The notes below the pieces were generated by a model that did not search any database, was not told the origin of the DNA, and worked only from the letters and a program-made list of their open reading frames with translations. From Microcaldota archaeon (GTDB lineage Archaea; Micrarchaeota; Micrarchaeia; Micrarchaeales; Micrarchaeaceae): DNA of 39,523 nt. Below are positions 14,428 through 23,353 of this stretch, in pieces. Made by a program: the position numbers and the translations under genes. The stretch's first letter is position 1. Every line of letters begins with the position of its first letter. The stretch spans positions 1-39,523 of the forward strand of contig JASHRG010000038.1 of assembly GCA_030037495.1 (NCBI GenBank), written 5' to 3'.

Positions 14428-16860
14428 CTATACGGACTCTGCGTACTTCGAAAAGGTTATGTTGCTCAGGGCCACCGTTGACGTGGAGTTTGGTGCGCTT
14501 GATATGAACATTAGGGTGGTTCCCTGAGGGCCTGATGGGAACGCAAGCTGCACGCCGTAATCGGCGAGCCCTGCCGTTATGTTGACAGCTGTAAGTGGAG
14601 ATACGGTACCTGTATCGGAGAGCGCCGCGATCTCAAGCACGGTGTTGCTTCCGGTCAACGAAATCGCCCGGAACTGCATATTGGTGAACGCGTATTGAGG
14701 ACCACCTGCCGCTGCCTGCGTAAGGTTTGTTGAATTCACGTACGGCGCATACACCTCAACTGTCCCAGGGTAGGATGGCAGCCACATGCTGACTGAACTT
14801 CCGTTTATGTTTAGGCTGACCGGCTGCCAATTCGTCAGTATCGGATAGGCAACGTAGCTCCTGTATATCGAGTTGCTTATAGCCTTTGATGTCTGGAACG
14901 CAGTTGTGTAGTTGTCTTGGTATATAGGAACCCCGAACACGCTGTATAGATAGTTGCCAAGTTTCACAAACGCGGAATAGTTGTACGCAGCGTTGTCTAT
15001 CACGATGAACCCGGTGCCGTAGTTGTACAGCGTGAGCAGCGTTTGGTTGGTGTAGTTCTCATTAACTGGAGACTGGTACGCGAGCTCCCCGTACACCTGC
15101 AGGTTGTACGCCTGGACAGCCAATGGAAGATTATACAACGAGAGCTCGTCGCTATCGTTCGGCCTGGTGGTGTCTCCGCCCACCAGAGGCTTTGTGTCTG
15201 CGGTTTCATAGTATGTTGCCTGGCCAAGGTACAGTTCAGGCACGCTCGAGTACTGGTCGGTGATTATGGGAAGCTGCAATATCGAGAAGTTCTGCTGCAG
15301 CGCATCGATTAGGTAGAAGAAATGCGGTATTGATATGCTCGTGTAGTCCTGGCTCTGCAGGGCACTTGTAAGCGGGAACCCGTTGTTCTCTATTATGAAC
15401 AGCACAGAGAGTATCAGCACCAGGTACAGGCCATTGCCCAGCAGGCTCTTTGCGTTCATTTTCTTTGAGCGCTCCATCAATTCTGTTATCCCGAATGCGG
15501 CCAGCGCCGCCATTGCGACGCTGAATATGATATCAAACCTGTCAGGCTCCCTTATCACGTTGATGACCGGAATTGCATGGTAGAGCGCGTAGATCCCAGG
15601 TATTGGCGATACGTAGGTGTTAATCTGCAGGTATGGCCCAGTCGCCATCCAAGCAGACAAAAGCGCGATTATTATCCATAGCCTTACTTTCTTATAGTCA
15701 GTATAGATCGCGAATACAGCCAGCGCAAGCACGGTGTAGCCTATGTACGAGGTTGCCTCTGACGGGTCAGCGTGGTAGAGGGTATTGTAGAGCCCTGATT
15801 CAATCCCGTTGAAAACCCCGTTGTAGTAGCTGGGTATGAAGAACGAGAGCAGGTCCACGCTCCAGAGCTCATTGTGCTGCACGTCATTCAGGTAGTTTGC
15901 GTTGCTGATGCCCCCGCTCTGGGATATTGCGTTTAGCATTGGCAGAAAGCCGAAAGCGCCGACCACACATGCCACGGCTATCGCAGCTATGAGCGCCAGT
16001 ATGAGCCTCGGGTTGAACACTAGGTGCCTGGTTCCCTTATAGAGCAGGTATACCAACAGTATAAGCACATACAGCATGGCAAGCATAAGCCCCTGCTCTA
16101 TGTCTCCCATGAAGACTGTAAGCACAAATGTGACGCCCAGGCCAACCGCGTTTATGTACTTGTTCTCGTATTCACGCACAACCCTGAGGAAGAAGTAGAT
16201 TGACAATGGAATCCACTCGATGTTTGTCCAGTCTATGTGGTCCAGCGCAAGCGGTATGTGCGATGCGCTGAACGCGAACACAAGGCCTGCAAAGAAAGCC
16301 GCGTACGGGTTCTTGGTAAGGTACTCCGCAAGTATGAACATGGTGAGTCCTGACAGGACAAATCCAAGCAAAAAGAGCACATTGTATGCAAACGGAACGC
16401 TTATTGCCGTGAATGGGCCCACAAGAAGCGACCCTATCGGAGACATTGTTTGGTAAGCAAGGTTGCTTCCTACAGGCCAGAAGAGCAGGTTGGTTGACCA
16501 TATTGTGGTGTGAGCGGTGAAGGTTGCGTAGTTGACCCACCACACGTCCCACAGGTTTAGGTATACGTCACCTCCGTAGCCCGGCGCTGTGGATGCCATA
16601 TTCGCGAATATTGGAGCGAACATCGCAATCGCAAGGGCAGCATAGATTATCACTGAGAATATGTACTTCTTCTGGAAGACGTTCTCCGTGAATGATACGA
16701 CTATGCTCCTTTTGGCGGTGTGGCCGTGCTGGTGTTCAGCGTGCTCTGCGTGTGCCGCATGATGCTCGGCGTGCTCAGTCTTGGGCTGCTGCTCCGCTGG
16801 CTTGCTTGCGTCCTTGAGCACTATGAAGCCCTTCCTCTCCTCCTTGTCATCATCGCTCAT
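14428..16860 (-). CDS. Large multi-pass membrane protein, probable GT-C-fold glycosyltransferase
   Basis: An 810-residue protein: an acidic/His-rich cytosolic tail (eight His between 30 and 47), about 12 TM helices to residue ~500, then a roughly 300-residue extracellular domain rich in N-x-S/T. The first external loop has GGDVYLNLWDVWWVN (Asp98 and Asp105), the position where GT-C enzymes carry catalytic acids, and PVGSNLAYQT follows. The middle part has NVIREPDRFDIIFS, seen in YfhO-like and related membrane glycosyltransferases. It likely transfers a sugar from a lipid carrier to surface acceptors. It forms an operon with the flippase. The GT-C call is by layout, not by a decisive motif. 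Confidence 0.65.
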   Translation of the reverse strand: MSDDDKEERKGFIVLKDASKPAEQQPKTEHAEHHAAHAEHAEHQHGHTAKRSIVVSFTENVFQKKYIFSVIIYAALAIAMFAPIFANMASTAPGYGGDVYLNLWDVWWVNYATFTAHTTIWSTNLLFWPVGSNLAYQTMSPIGSLLVGPFTAISVPFAYNVLFLLGFVLSGLTMFILAEYLTKNPYAAFFAGLVFAFSASHIPLALDHIDWTNIEWIPLSIYFFLRVVREYENKYINAVGLGVTFVLTVFMGDIEQGLMLAMLYVLILLVYLLYKGTRHLVFNPRLILALIAAIAVACVVGAFGFLPMLNAISQSGGISNANYLNDVQHNELWSVDLLSFFIPSYYNGVFNGIESGLYNTLYHADPSEATSYIGYTVLALAVFAIYTDYKKVRLWIIIALLSAWMATGPYLQINTYVSPIPGIYALYHAIPVINVIREPDRFDIIFSVAMAALAAFGITELMERSKKMNAKSLLGNGLYLVLILSVLFIIENNGFPLTSALQSQDYTSISIPHFFYLIDALQQNFSILQLPIITDQYSSVPELYLGQATYYETADTKPLVGGDTTRPNDSDELSLYNLPLAVQAYNLQVYGELAYQSPVNENYTNQTLLTLYNYGTGFIVIDNAAYNYSAFVKLGNYLYSVFGVPIYQDNYTTAFQTSKAISNSIYRSYVAYPILTNWQPVSLNINGSSVSMWLPSYPGTVEVYAPYVNSTNLTQAAAGGPQYAFTNMQFRAISLTGSNTVLEIAALSDTGTVSPLTAVNITAGLADYGVQLAFPSGPQGTTLMFISSAPNSTSTVALSNITFSKYAESV

Positions 16861-16928
16861 GTTATTGACCGTTTTTTATGCCGGAAACTAAAGGAATCAA
16901 TAGACTCTTACTCTTTATCTACAAAAGC

Positions 16929-16938
16929 TTATATAAGT
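16929..16938 (+). promoter_or_regulatory. TATA box of the second GT2 gene
   Basis: CTTATATAAG (16928-16937 region) lies about 30-35 bp before ATG 16967, placing the transcript start just before the gene. Confidence 0.55.
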
Positions 16939-16966
16939 TGTTAGTTCTATTGTTGTGGTTTTTGGG

Positions 16967-17638
16967 ATGAAGTGGGAGCTCAGCATAGTCCTACCAACAA
17001 AGAACGAGGAGGCCGCCTTTGGGGTAATAAAGGAGCTGAAGAAAATGTTCGGAAACAGCGCAGAAATAATAGCCATAGACCTGAGCAGCGATGCATACTA
17101 CAAGAGGCTTAAGAAAACCGGGATAGTTGTTGTGCGGCAGAAGAGCCGCGGAGTGGAAAACGGCCTGATAGAGGGCTTTGCCCATGCGCACGCAGACATA
17201 ATAGCCACGATCGATGCTGATGGAACTCACGAGCTTTCTGGGATAAAGAAAGGGCTCAGGCTTGTGAAGGACGGGAGCGCAGACCTTGTGCTGGGAAACA
17301 GAATGGCGGACCCTGAGCCAGGATCAATGAGCTTCTACCTCTGGTTCGGGAACAGCGCCCTTTCAGTAATATACGACATTTTTTACTTGCAGGCAGTGCA
17401 CGATGTGCTTACAGGACTGCAGGTGATGAAGAGGGAGTGCTACGAGAAGGTGAAAAATGCAAGGAAGTACAAAACGCAGATACTCTACTTCCAGATAGAG
17501 GTTGCAAAACTCGGCTACAAGATAAAGGAGGTGCCAATAAAGTACTACATCAGGAGGCTGGGCGAGTCAAGGCTCACCAATTCGAAGCTGATCTACGGCT
17601 TCAAGACAGCTGCGCAGATAATAACGAGGAGGTTCTGA
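16967..17638 (+). CDS. Family 2 glycosyltransferase (DPM1/DPG synthase-like), copy 2
   Basis: A GT-A glycosyltransferase of 223 residues, paralogous to the one at 10505. Motif order is the same: ELSIVLPTKNEEAAFGV, then IATIDADGTHEL with the metal-binding D-A-D triad (about 83-85), LVLGNRM and VHDVLTGLQVM, and a C-terminal YYIRRLGESRLTNSKLIYG. It likely charges a polyprenyl phosphate with a sugar. ATG 16967 is chosen; GTG 16955 would add four residues that fall where transcription probably begins. It diverges from the GT-C-like gene across 106 bp that hold both promoters and nothing else I can identify. Confidence 0.87.
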   Translation: MKWELSIVLPTKNEEAAFGVIKELKKMFGNSAEIIAIDLSSDAYYKRLKKTGIVVVRQKSRGVENGLIEGFAHAHADIIATIDADGTHELSGIKKGLRLVKDGSADLVLGNRMADPEPGSMSFYLWFGNSALSVIYDIFYLQAVHDVLTGLQVMKRECYEKVKNARKYKTQILYFQIEVAKLGYKIKEVPIKYYIRRLGESRLTNSKLIYGFKTAAQIITRRF

Positions 17639-17674
17639 CATCAAATTAATATACCTTGAAACAAGAGTAGTCTT

Positions 17675-18322
17675 ATGCAGGAACTCAGGCTCATAGTTGA
17701 CCAGAGGGAGAGGAACACTGAGCTCCTTGAGAGCCTTGAGCAGATGGGCTTTGCCATCGACCTTAGGACTATACCTGTTGGAGATTACGTCGTATCTGAC
17801 AGGATATGTGTTGAAAGAAAGACTGTTTCTGACTTCGAGGGCTCTATAATCAATGGCAGGCTTTTTGACCAGCTTGGAAGGCTCAGGGAGGCTTATGAGT
17901 TTCCCATACTGGTGCTTGAGGGCGACAGGGAAACCTTTAGATTAAAACACAGTGTTATAAACGGGGCGATAGTTGCCATCTATGTTGACTTTGGCATGCC
18001 TGTCATGTTTTCGCAGGGACCTGAGAATACTGCTGAGATAATAACTGCAATAGCGAGAAGGGAACAGGACGGCAAGAAGAGGCTTCCCTCATTGAAGGGC
18101 GGCGCGCGTGCGCATTCCAATGAGCAGTTCCAGGAGCTTATAGTAGGCAACCTTCCTGGAATAGGCCCAAAGCTTGCAAAATCCCTGCTCAAGCATTTCG
18201 GAAGCGTAAAGGCGATAGCAGACGCTGATCCGGGAGAGCTGATTGACGTAGAAAAAATAGGCAAGAAGAAGGCCGCGCTCATACACAAGACCCTTAACCA
18301 CAGGTACTCTTCAATGGATTAG
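17675..18322 (+). CDS. XPF/ERCC4-type structure-specific endonuclease (short form, nuclease plus HhH2)
   Basis: Cuts branched DNA such as 3' flaps and stalled-fork structures. Of 215 residues, the N-terminal ERCC4 nuclease domain holds LIVDQRE (Asp9), VGDYVV (35-40) and VERKTVSDF (46-54, the ERK-x3-D catalytic core). The C-terminal tandem helix-hairpin-helix domain follows after residue ~150 (LPGIGPKLAKSLLKHFGSV and ELIDVEKIGKKKAALI). There is no helicase domain, so this is the short form seen in crenarchaea and some DPANN, not the Hef fusion of euryarchaea. A weak TATA (TTAATATACC, ~17645) precedes it. It ends convergent with cgi121, overlapping by four bases. Confidence 0.92.
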   Translation: MQELRLIVDQRERNTELLESLEQMGFAIDLRTIPVGDYVVSDRICVERKTVSDFEGSIINGRLFDQLGRLREAYEFPILVLEGDRETFRLKHSVINGAIVAIYVDFGMPVMFSQGPENTAEIITAIARREQDGKKRLPSLKGGARAHSNEQFQELIVGNLPGIGPKLAKSLLKHFGSVKAIADADPGELIDVEKIGKKKAALIHKTLNHRYSSMD

Positions 18323-18801
18323 CCTTCCAACCTTGAGACTGCTATTTTCTGTAGCATGAACTCGTCAAGCCTTTTTTCCTGGGTTATCCCAAAACTTTTT
18401 GCTACCCTTATCTGACTGCTTCTGCTTGGGGCAAACGCCCTTTCATTGCCCAGCAGCCTCTTTACTCTGTTGTAAATGGCCTTGGAGCTTGAGAACATGA
18501 TGAAATCGCTGTTGGTCTTTGCCCCCATCAGTTCTATTGCCACATTTATCTGGGTTGTCATAGCGGCAAAAAGCAGCATTTCGACCCCGATGCTCTTTGA
18601 TATGTTTGTCTTTGACCTGAATGCCTCAGCCGCGTTTGCGTAGGCGCCAACAAGGTGCATGCTGTTGATCACCCTGCTTGGGTCAAACACCTGGGCAAGC
18701 TCCCTTTTCCCGCTCATTGCGCCTATTTCCTTTAGGAGTTCGCCAATCTTAAGGCTTGAAGAGCATCTCCTTACAATGGAGTTTTTTAAATAGTCTTCCA
18801 T
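18319..18801 (-). CDS. cgi121: KEOPS complex subunit Cgi121
   Basis: A 160-residue protein that matches the CGI-121 pattern: an N-terminal mixed region, then INSMHLVGAYANAAEAFRSK and the signature segment ISKSIGVEMLLFAAMTTQINVAIELMGAK, where most homologues have an E-LL-ASG-RQI-AI-G pattern, and a C-terminal region ending in LDEFMLQKIAVSRLEG. In KEOPS, Cgi121 binds tRNA and Bud32 during t6A37 modification. The SGKRQI core is altered to AMTTQI. A TTTTTATC TATA-like box (about 18823-18830, minus strand) points to a leaderless mRNA and is overlapped by a perfect 17-bp palindrome. No other KEOPS gene is in the window. Confidence 0.68.
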   Translation of the reverse strand: MEDYLKNSIVRRCSSSLKIGELLKEIGAMSGKRELAQVFDPSRVINSMHLVGAYANAAEAFRSKTNISKSIGVEMLLFAAMTTQINVAIELMGAKTNSDFIMFSSSKAIYNRVKRLLGNERAFAPSRSSQIRVAKSFGITQEKRLDEFMLQKIAVSRLEG

Positions 18802-18827
18802 GCAGGAATATTGGCTAAAAAGGGATA

Positions 18828-18844
18828 AAAACTAGCCTAGTTTT
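18828..18844. promoter_or_regulatory. Perfect palindrome in the cgi121-gyrB divergent promoter region
   Basis: Eight-base arms AAAACTAG and CTAGTTTT flank a single C. It overlaps the TATA region expected for cgi121. The rest of the 119-bp gap holds a TTTAAAG box (about 18874-18880) for gyrB. It could be an operator or chance AT-rich symmetry. Confidence 0.4.
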
Positions 18845-18920
18845 GTGGCATTCTTTGGGCAAACCGAAAGTGCTTTAAAGGACAAAAACAGATGATTATA
18901 CGTAGTAGAGTTAGGGCGAC

Positions 18921-20861
18921 TTGTCGTCGGAAAATGAGCTTGGTTTTAGCATGGCTGATAGCGAGTATAGCGCAAAGGACATCATGGTGCTTTCCGGCCC
19001 GCAGGGGGTCAGAAAAAGGCCTGCAATGTACATAGGCTCGACAGGCAGCCCTGGCTTCATACACCTGCTTTATGAGGTGCTTGACAACGCAATAGATGAG
19101 GCCATAGCAGGCTATGCAAAGAATGTAGTTGTGAGGCTCACCAGAGAGGAAGGGATAGACGTAGCAGAGGTAAGTGATGATGGAAGGGGCATACCAATAG
19201 ACGTTATACCGAAGGTAGGTAAGCCCGCGCTTGAAGTGCTTTTCACATCGCTGCACTCAGGAGCCAAGTTCGAGAACAAAGCTTACAAGGTTTCTGGAGG
19301 GCTACACGGGGTTGGGCTTACCGTTGTCAATTCCCTTTCGGAATATGTGGAGGTAAAAGTGAAGAAAGATGGCAAGCTCTACATGCAAAGGTTCAGCAGG
19401 GGCACCGTTGTTTCCCAATTGGAGGTGATGGGCAGCGTTGGCGCAAACGAAACCGGCACGATCGTAAAGTTCAAGCCTGACAAGGAGATATTTTCTGCGA
19501 AGAGCTTTGACACAACTGAATTGATAGAAAGGCTTCGCGATCTAGCCTATCTGAATCCCGGGATAAGCATAAAATATATTGACGAAAGGGAGGAAACACC
19601 AAAGACGGCTGAGTACCATTCGAAGAACGGCCTTGTTGACTTCCTCGCCCATCTCAGAGGCTCAAAGTCCGAGCTGACAAAGCCAATCTACATAACAAAA
19701 GAGTCAGGGGCAATGAAGCTGGAGATAATAATGCAGTACATCAACACGTACAATGAAGAGCTGCTCTCTTTCGTGAACAAGATAAAGACAGCCGAGGGAG
19801 GGACGCACGTTACGGGGTTCCACTCTGCGCTCACACGCGCAATCGCGAATTATAACCAAAAGGGCAACGGGAAGAAGAGGGGCATATCGCTTGAGGGGGA
19901 GGATACGAGAGAGGGGCTGGTGGCAATAGTCTCGATACTGATGCAGAACCCGGAATTCGAGGGGCAGACGAAAGAGAAGCTTGGCAACACCAACATAAAG
20001 GCATTTGTTGAGAACACGTTCTACGCTGAGCTGTCAAGGTACCTGGAAGAGAATCCTGGCGAAGCTGGGAAGATACTTGAAAAAGTTTACACTGCTGCGG
20101 AGGCGCGTGAATCCGCAAGAAAGGCAAGGGAGCTTGCGAGGAAGAAGGGCTTGTTTGAGGGAGCTGTGCTCCCTGGAAAGCTTGCAGACTGCACAGAATC
20201 GGACCCGGAGAAGTGCGAGATATTCATTGTAGAGGGGGAGAGTGCGGCTGGATCAAGCAAGCAGGCTCGTGACAGGTTCTACCAGGCAATACTTCCGCTC
20301 AGGGGCAAGATACTGAACATAGAGAAGGCAACCGAAGAAAAGATATTCGGGAATGCTACCCTGCACACCATGGTGACCGCATTTGGAACAGGGATCAGGG
20401 AGAGCTTCTCTGCTGAAGCTGTGCGTTACAAGAAGATAATACTGCTTACAGATGCGGACGTTGACGGAAGCCACATCAGGACACTGCTTCTGACGTTCTT
20501 CTACAGGTTCATGAGGCCGCTGATAGACAAGGGCTACATCTACATAGGGCAGCCACCGCTTTACAAGATAGCAAAGGGAAGGGAGGTGAAGTATGCTTAT
20601 TCCGACAGCGAGCTTAATGAAATAATGAAGGGCTATGACGGGAAGGCAACCGTACAGAGGTACAAGGGTCTTGGAGAAATGAACCCGGAACAGCTCTGGG
20701 AAACGACAATGGACCCGAAGAGAAGGGTGCTGAAAAGAATAACCGTAGGAGACGCTGAGTTGGCAAACACCATGTTTACAATTCTTATGGGCCTTGACGT
20801 GGAGCAGAGAAGGCATTTCCTAGAAGAGCACGCCAGTGAGGTAAAATTCCTAGACATATGA
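18921..20861 (+). CDS. gyrB: DNA gyrase subunit B
   Basis: ATPase subunit of type IIA topoisomerase, which with GyrA adds negative supercoils. The GHKL domain has EVLDNAIDEA, DDGRGIP and GGLHGVG; the TOPRIM domain has VEGESAAGSSKQARDR, PLRGKILNIEKA and LTDADVDGSHIRTL; the C-terminal motif is RYKGLGEMNPEQLWETTMDP. Length (646) is normal for archaeal GyrB without the E. coli insertion. The usual EGDSAGG is EGESAA here. The TTG at 18921 is the longest plausible start; ATG 18951 would remove ten residues and keeps the whole domain. GyrA follows at once with only four bases between. Archaeal gyrase is generally viewed as acquired from bacteria. Confidence 0.95.
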   Translation: MSSENELGFSMADSEYSAKDIMVLSGPQGVRKRPAMYIGSTGSPGFIHLLYEVLDNAIDEAIAGYAKNVVVRLTREEGIDVAEVSDDGRGIPIDVIPKVGKPALEVLFTSLHSGAKFENKAYKVSGGLHGVGLTVVNSLSEYVEVKVKKDGKLYMQRFSRGTVVSQLEVMGSVGANETGTIVKFKPDKEIFSAKSFDTTELIERLRDLAYLNPGISIKYIDEREETPKTAEYHSKNGLVDFLAHLRGSKSELTKPIYITKESGAMKLEIIMQYINTYNEELLSFVNKIKTAEGGTHVTGFHSALTRAIANYNQKGNGKKRGISLEGEDTREGLVAIVSILMQNPEFEGQTKEKLGNTNIKAFVENTFYAELSRYLEENPGEAGKILEKVYTAAEARESARKARELARKKGLFEGAVLPGKLADCTESDPEKCEIFIVEGESAAGSSKQARDRFYQAILPLRGKILNIEKATEEKIFGNATLHTMVTAFGTGIRESFSAEAVRYKKIILLTDADVDGSHIRTLLLTFFYRFMRPLIDKGYIYIGQPPLYKIAKGREVKYAYSDSELNEIMKGYDGKATVQRYKGLGEMNPEQLWETTMDPKRRVLKRITVGDAELANTMFTILMGLDVEQRRHFLEEHASEVKFLDI

Positions 20862-20865
20862 TAAC

Positions 20866-23271
20866 ATGGCCGAGCAACAAACCGATACACTTATAGAGAA
20901 GGAGATGCAGACCAGCTACCTTGATTATGCGATGAGCGTAATAATAGGCAGGGCGCTCCCCGAAGCAAGGGACGGGCTCAAGCCAGCGCAGAGAAGGATC
21001 CTCTATGCTATGTATAAGCTAAGCAACTTCCATGACCAGCCTACGAAGAAGAGCGCAAGAATCATAGGTGATACCATCGGGAAGTATCACCCGCACGGGG
21101 ACCTTGCCGCTTATGAGACCCTTGTGAGGATGGCGCAGGACTTCTCGATGAACCACACGCTTGTGCAGGGACAGGGAAACATGGGAAGCATAGGAGGAGA
21201 CCCACCAGCTGCGCAGCGTTACACTGAAGTGAGGCTGAACAAGCTTGCTGAGGAAATGCTCCAGGACCTAGACAAGAAGTCTGTTCCTTTTGTGCCTAAT
21301 TTCGATAACACTGAAGAAGAGCCCACCATATTGCCGGCAAAGGTTCCAAACCTTTTGATAAACGGCGCGGCTGGGATAGCAGTTGGCGTTGCAACAAGCA
21401 TAATGCAGCATAACCTGAGAGAGGTGTGCGACGCGATTGTAGCTTACATAGACAACCCTGGCATAACAATACAGGATTTGCTTGGCCTTGTTCAGGGGCC
21501 AGACTTCCCTACCGGAGGAACAATCTTCTTCAATAGCTCGCTTCTGGCTTCGTACATGACCGGAAGGGGCGCATGCACCATAAGGGGGAAAACAGACATG
21601 GAGGAGCAGAAGAACAAGAACGCCATCGTGATAAAGGAGATACCCTATACAGTAAACGAGTCATCGCTCATAGAGAAAATTGCTGAGCTCGCCAAGAACA
21701 AGGTTGTGCAGGGGATAAGCGACCTGAGAGACGAAGGAGGGAAGGAGGGTGTAAGAATTGTGATAGAACTCAGGAAGGACGCGAATCCAGAGGTTGTGCT
21801 GAACGCGCTCTACAAGCACACGCAGCTCCAGATCACATTACCGGTAATGAACATTGCTGTGCTGAGGAACAGCCTCGTCACGCTAAACCTCAAGCAGTTC
21901 ATCAAGGTTTTTGTCGACCACAGGATAGAGGTCATAAAGAACAGGACAAAGTATGACCTTGACATAGCCTCTGACAGATTGCATATAGTTGAGGGGCTCC
22001 TCATAGCCATCGGAAGCATCAACGAGATAGTCAACATGATAAAGAAGAGCTCTGATGCAAAAGAGGCGAGGGCAAACCTGATGGGCAAGTACTCGCTTTC
22101 TGACAAGCAGGCGGGGGCAATACTTGATATGAAACTTAGCAAGCTCACAAGCCTCGAGAGCGCCTCCATGGAGACCGAGAAGAAAGAGCTTGTGGGCAAC
22201 ATAAAGAATTACAATGAGATACTCTCAAACGAGAGCAGGGTCTTCGGGATAATAAAGGAGGAGACAAAGGAAATACGCGAAAAGTACGGAAGGGAGAGAA
22301 GAACAGCGATCGAGCGCAATGTTGAGATAGAGGAGATACAGAGCGAGGATACTGTCGCAGATGTTGAAACCACGGTGATACTGACGAAGAACGGCTACAT
22401 GAAGAGGATGCCAAGCAACGTATACAGAACACAGGGGCGCGGCGGCAAGGGCATAATAGCAATAGAGCTACGCGAAGGCGACTTTGTCAAGCAGATTGCA
22501 TCATGCATGTCAAAGGATTACCTGCTGATGCTGACCAGCAAGGGAAGGGCGTACTGGCTGAAGGCGTGGCAGGTTCCAGAGGCAAGCAGGTACAGCATAG
22601 GCAAGGCGGCTGTTAACCTGGTTAAGCTCAGCGAAGGGGAGACCGTTGAGAAGCTTGTGAACACGAGGGTCTTTGCGGAGAGCTATCTCACATTCATAAC
22701 AAAGCAGGGAACTATAAAGAGGGTCAGGGCCGAGAAGTTTTCAAGGCCGAGGGCAAACGGGATAATAGCGGTTCCGCTGAAGCAGGGAGACGCTCTGGCC
22801 GATGCGTGCATTTCAGACGGAAAGTCAAACATATTCATTGCCACGAAGAAGGGCAAGGCGCTGCGCTTCAATGAAAGCGACGTGAGGACCATGGGCAGGA
22901 ACGCCCACGGAGTCAGGGGCATAAGACTGAGCGGAGATGACGCTGTTGTAAACCTGCTCCAGGCAAAGGAGACGGACTTCATAGCTACAATAACGCAAAA
23001 CGGCTTTGGGAAGGTGACAGAGCTCAAGGAATACAGGCTGCAGAGAAGGGGCGGAAAGGGGGTGATAAACCTGAGGGTCAAGGACAAGACGGGATTTGTC
23101 GTGAAGTCCATCAAAGCGGAAGCCACATCCGAGATACTGCTGATAAATTCGAAAGGACTGTCAATACAGTTCCCTGTATCGGCAATTAGGGTAACTGGAA
23201 GGAGCGCATCTGGTGTCAGGCTCATGAAGGTGGACAGGGATGCTAGCGTGGTGGACGCACAGCTTGTGTGA
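20866..23271 (+). CDS. gyrA: DNA gyrase subunit A
   Basis: Breakage-reunion subunit of gyrase. Of 801 residues, the N-terminal core has YLDYAMSVIIGRALPEARDGLKP, KYHPHGDLAAYETLVRMAQDF and GDPPAAQRYTEVRL with catalytic Tyr119. The C-terminal beta-pinwheel has a perfect GyrA box, QRRGGKG (726-732), plus a degenerate copy in TQGRGGKGI, so it is gyrase and not topoisomerase IV. In the quinolone-binding segment, Ser83 and Asp87 of E. coli correspond to Leu80 and Glu84. The start ATG follows GATAAC and the gyrB TGA, and the two genes are co-transcribed. Confidence 0.96.
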   Translation: MAEQQTDTLIEKEMQTSYLDYAMSVIIGRALPEARDGLKPAQRRILYAMYKLSNFHDQPTKKSARIIGDTIGKYHPHGDLAAYETLVRMAQDFSMNHTLVQGQGNMGSIGGDPPAAQRYTEVRLNKLAEEMLQDLDKKSVPFVPNFDNTEEEPTILPAKVPNLLINGAAGIAVGVATSIMQHNLREVCDAIVAYIDNPGITIQDLLGLVQGPDFPTGGTIFFNSSLLASYMTGRGACTIRGKTDMEEQKNKNAIVIKEIPYTVNESSLIEKIAELAKNKVVQGISDLRDEGGKEGVRIVIELRKDANPEVVLNALYKHTQLQITLPVMNIAVLRNSLVTLNLKQFIKVFVDHRIEVIKNRTKYDLDIASDRLHIVEGLLIAIGSINEIVNMIKKSSDAKEARANLMGKYSLSDKQAGAILDMKLSKLTSLESASMETEKKELVGNIKNYNEILSNESRVFGIIKEETKEIREKYGRERRTAIERNVEIEEIQSEDTVADVETTVILTKNGYMKRMPSNVYRTQGRGGKGIIAIELREGDFVKQIASCMSKDYLLMLTSKGRAYWLKAWQVPEASRYSIGKAAVNLVKLSEGETVEKLVNTRVFAESYLTFITKQGTIKRVRAEKFSRPRANGIIAVPLKQGDALADACISDGKSNIFIATKKGKALRFNESDVRTMGRNAHGVRGIRLSGDDAVVNLLQAKETDFIATITQNGFGKVTELKEYRLQRRGGKGVINLRVKDKTGFVVKSIKAEATSEILLINSKGLSIQFPVSAIRVTGRSASGVRLMKVDRDASVVDAQLV

Positions 23272-23353
23272 CCCATGATGTAATTAAGGAAATGCAAAGT
23301 TATGCTATATTATTAAGAATTGCCATTGTCTCTTATATGGGTAGGGTGATACA

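Noticed and set aside
20253-20816. Minus-strand reading frame opposite gyrB
   Set aside because: Antisense shadow of the TOPRIM region, no motif, no start context.
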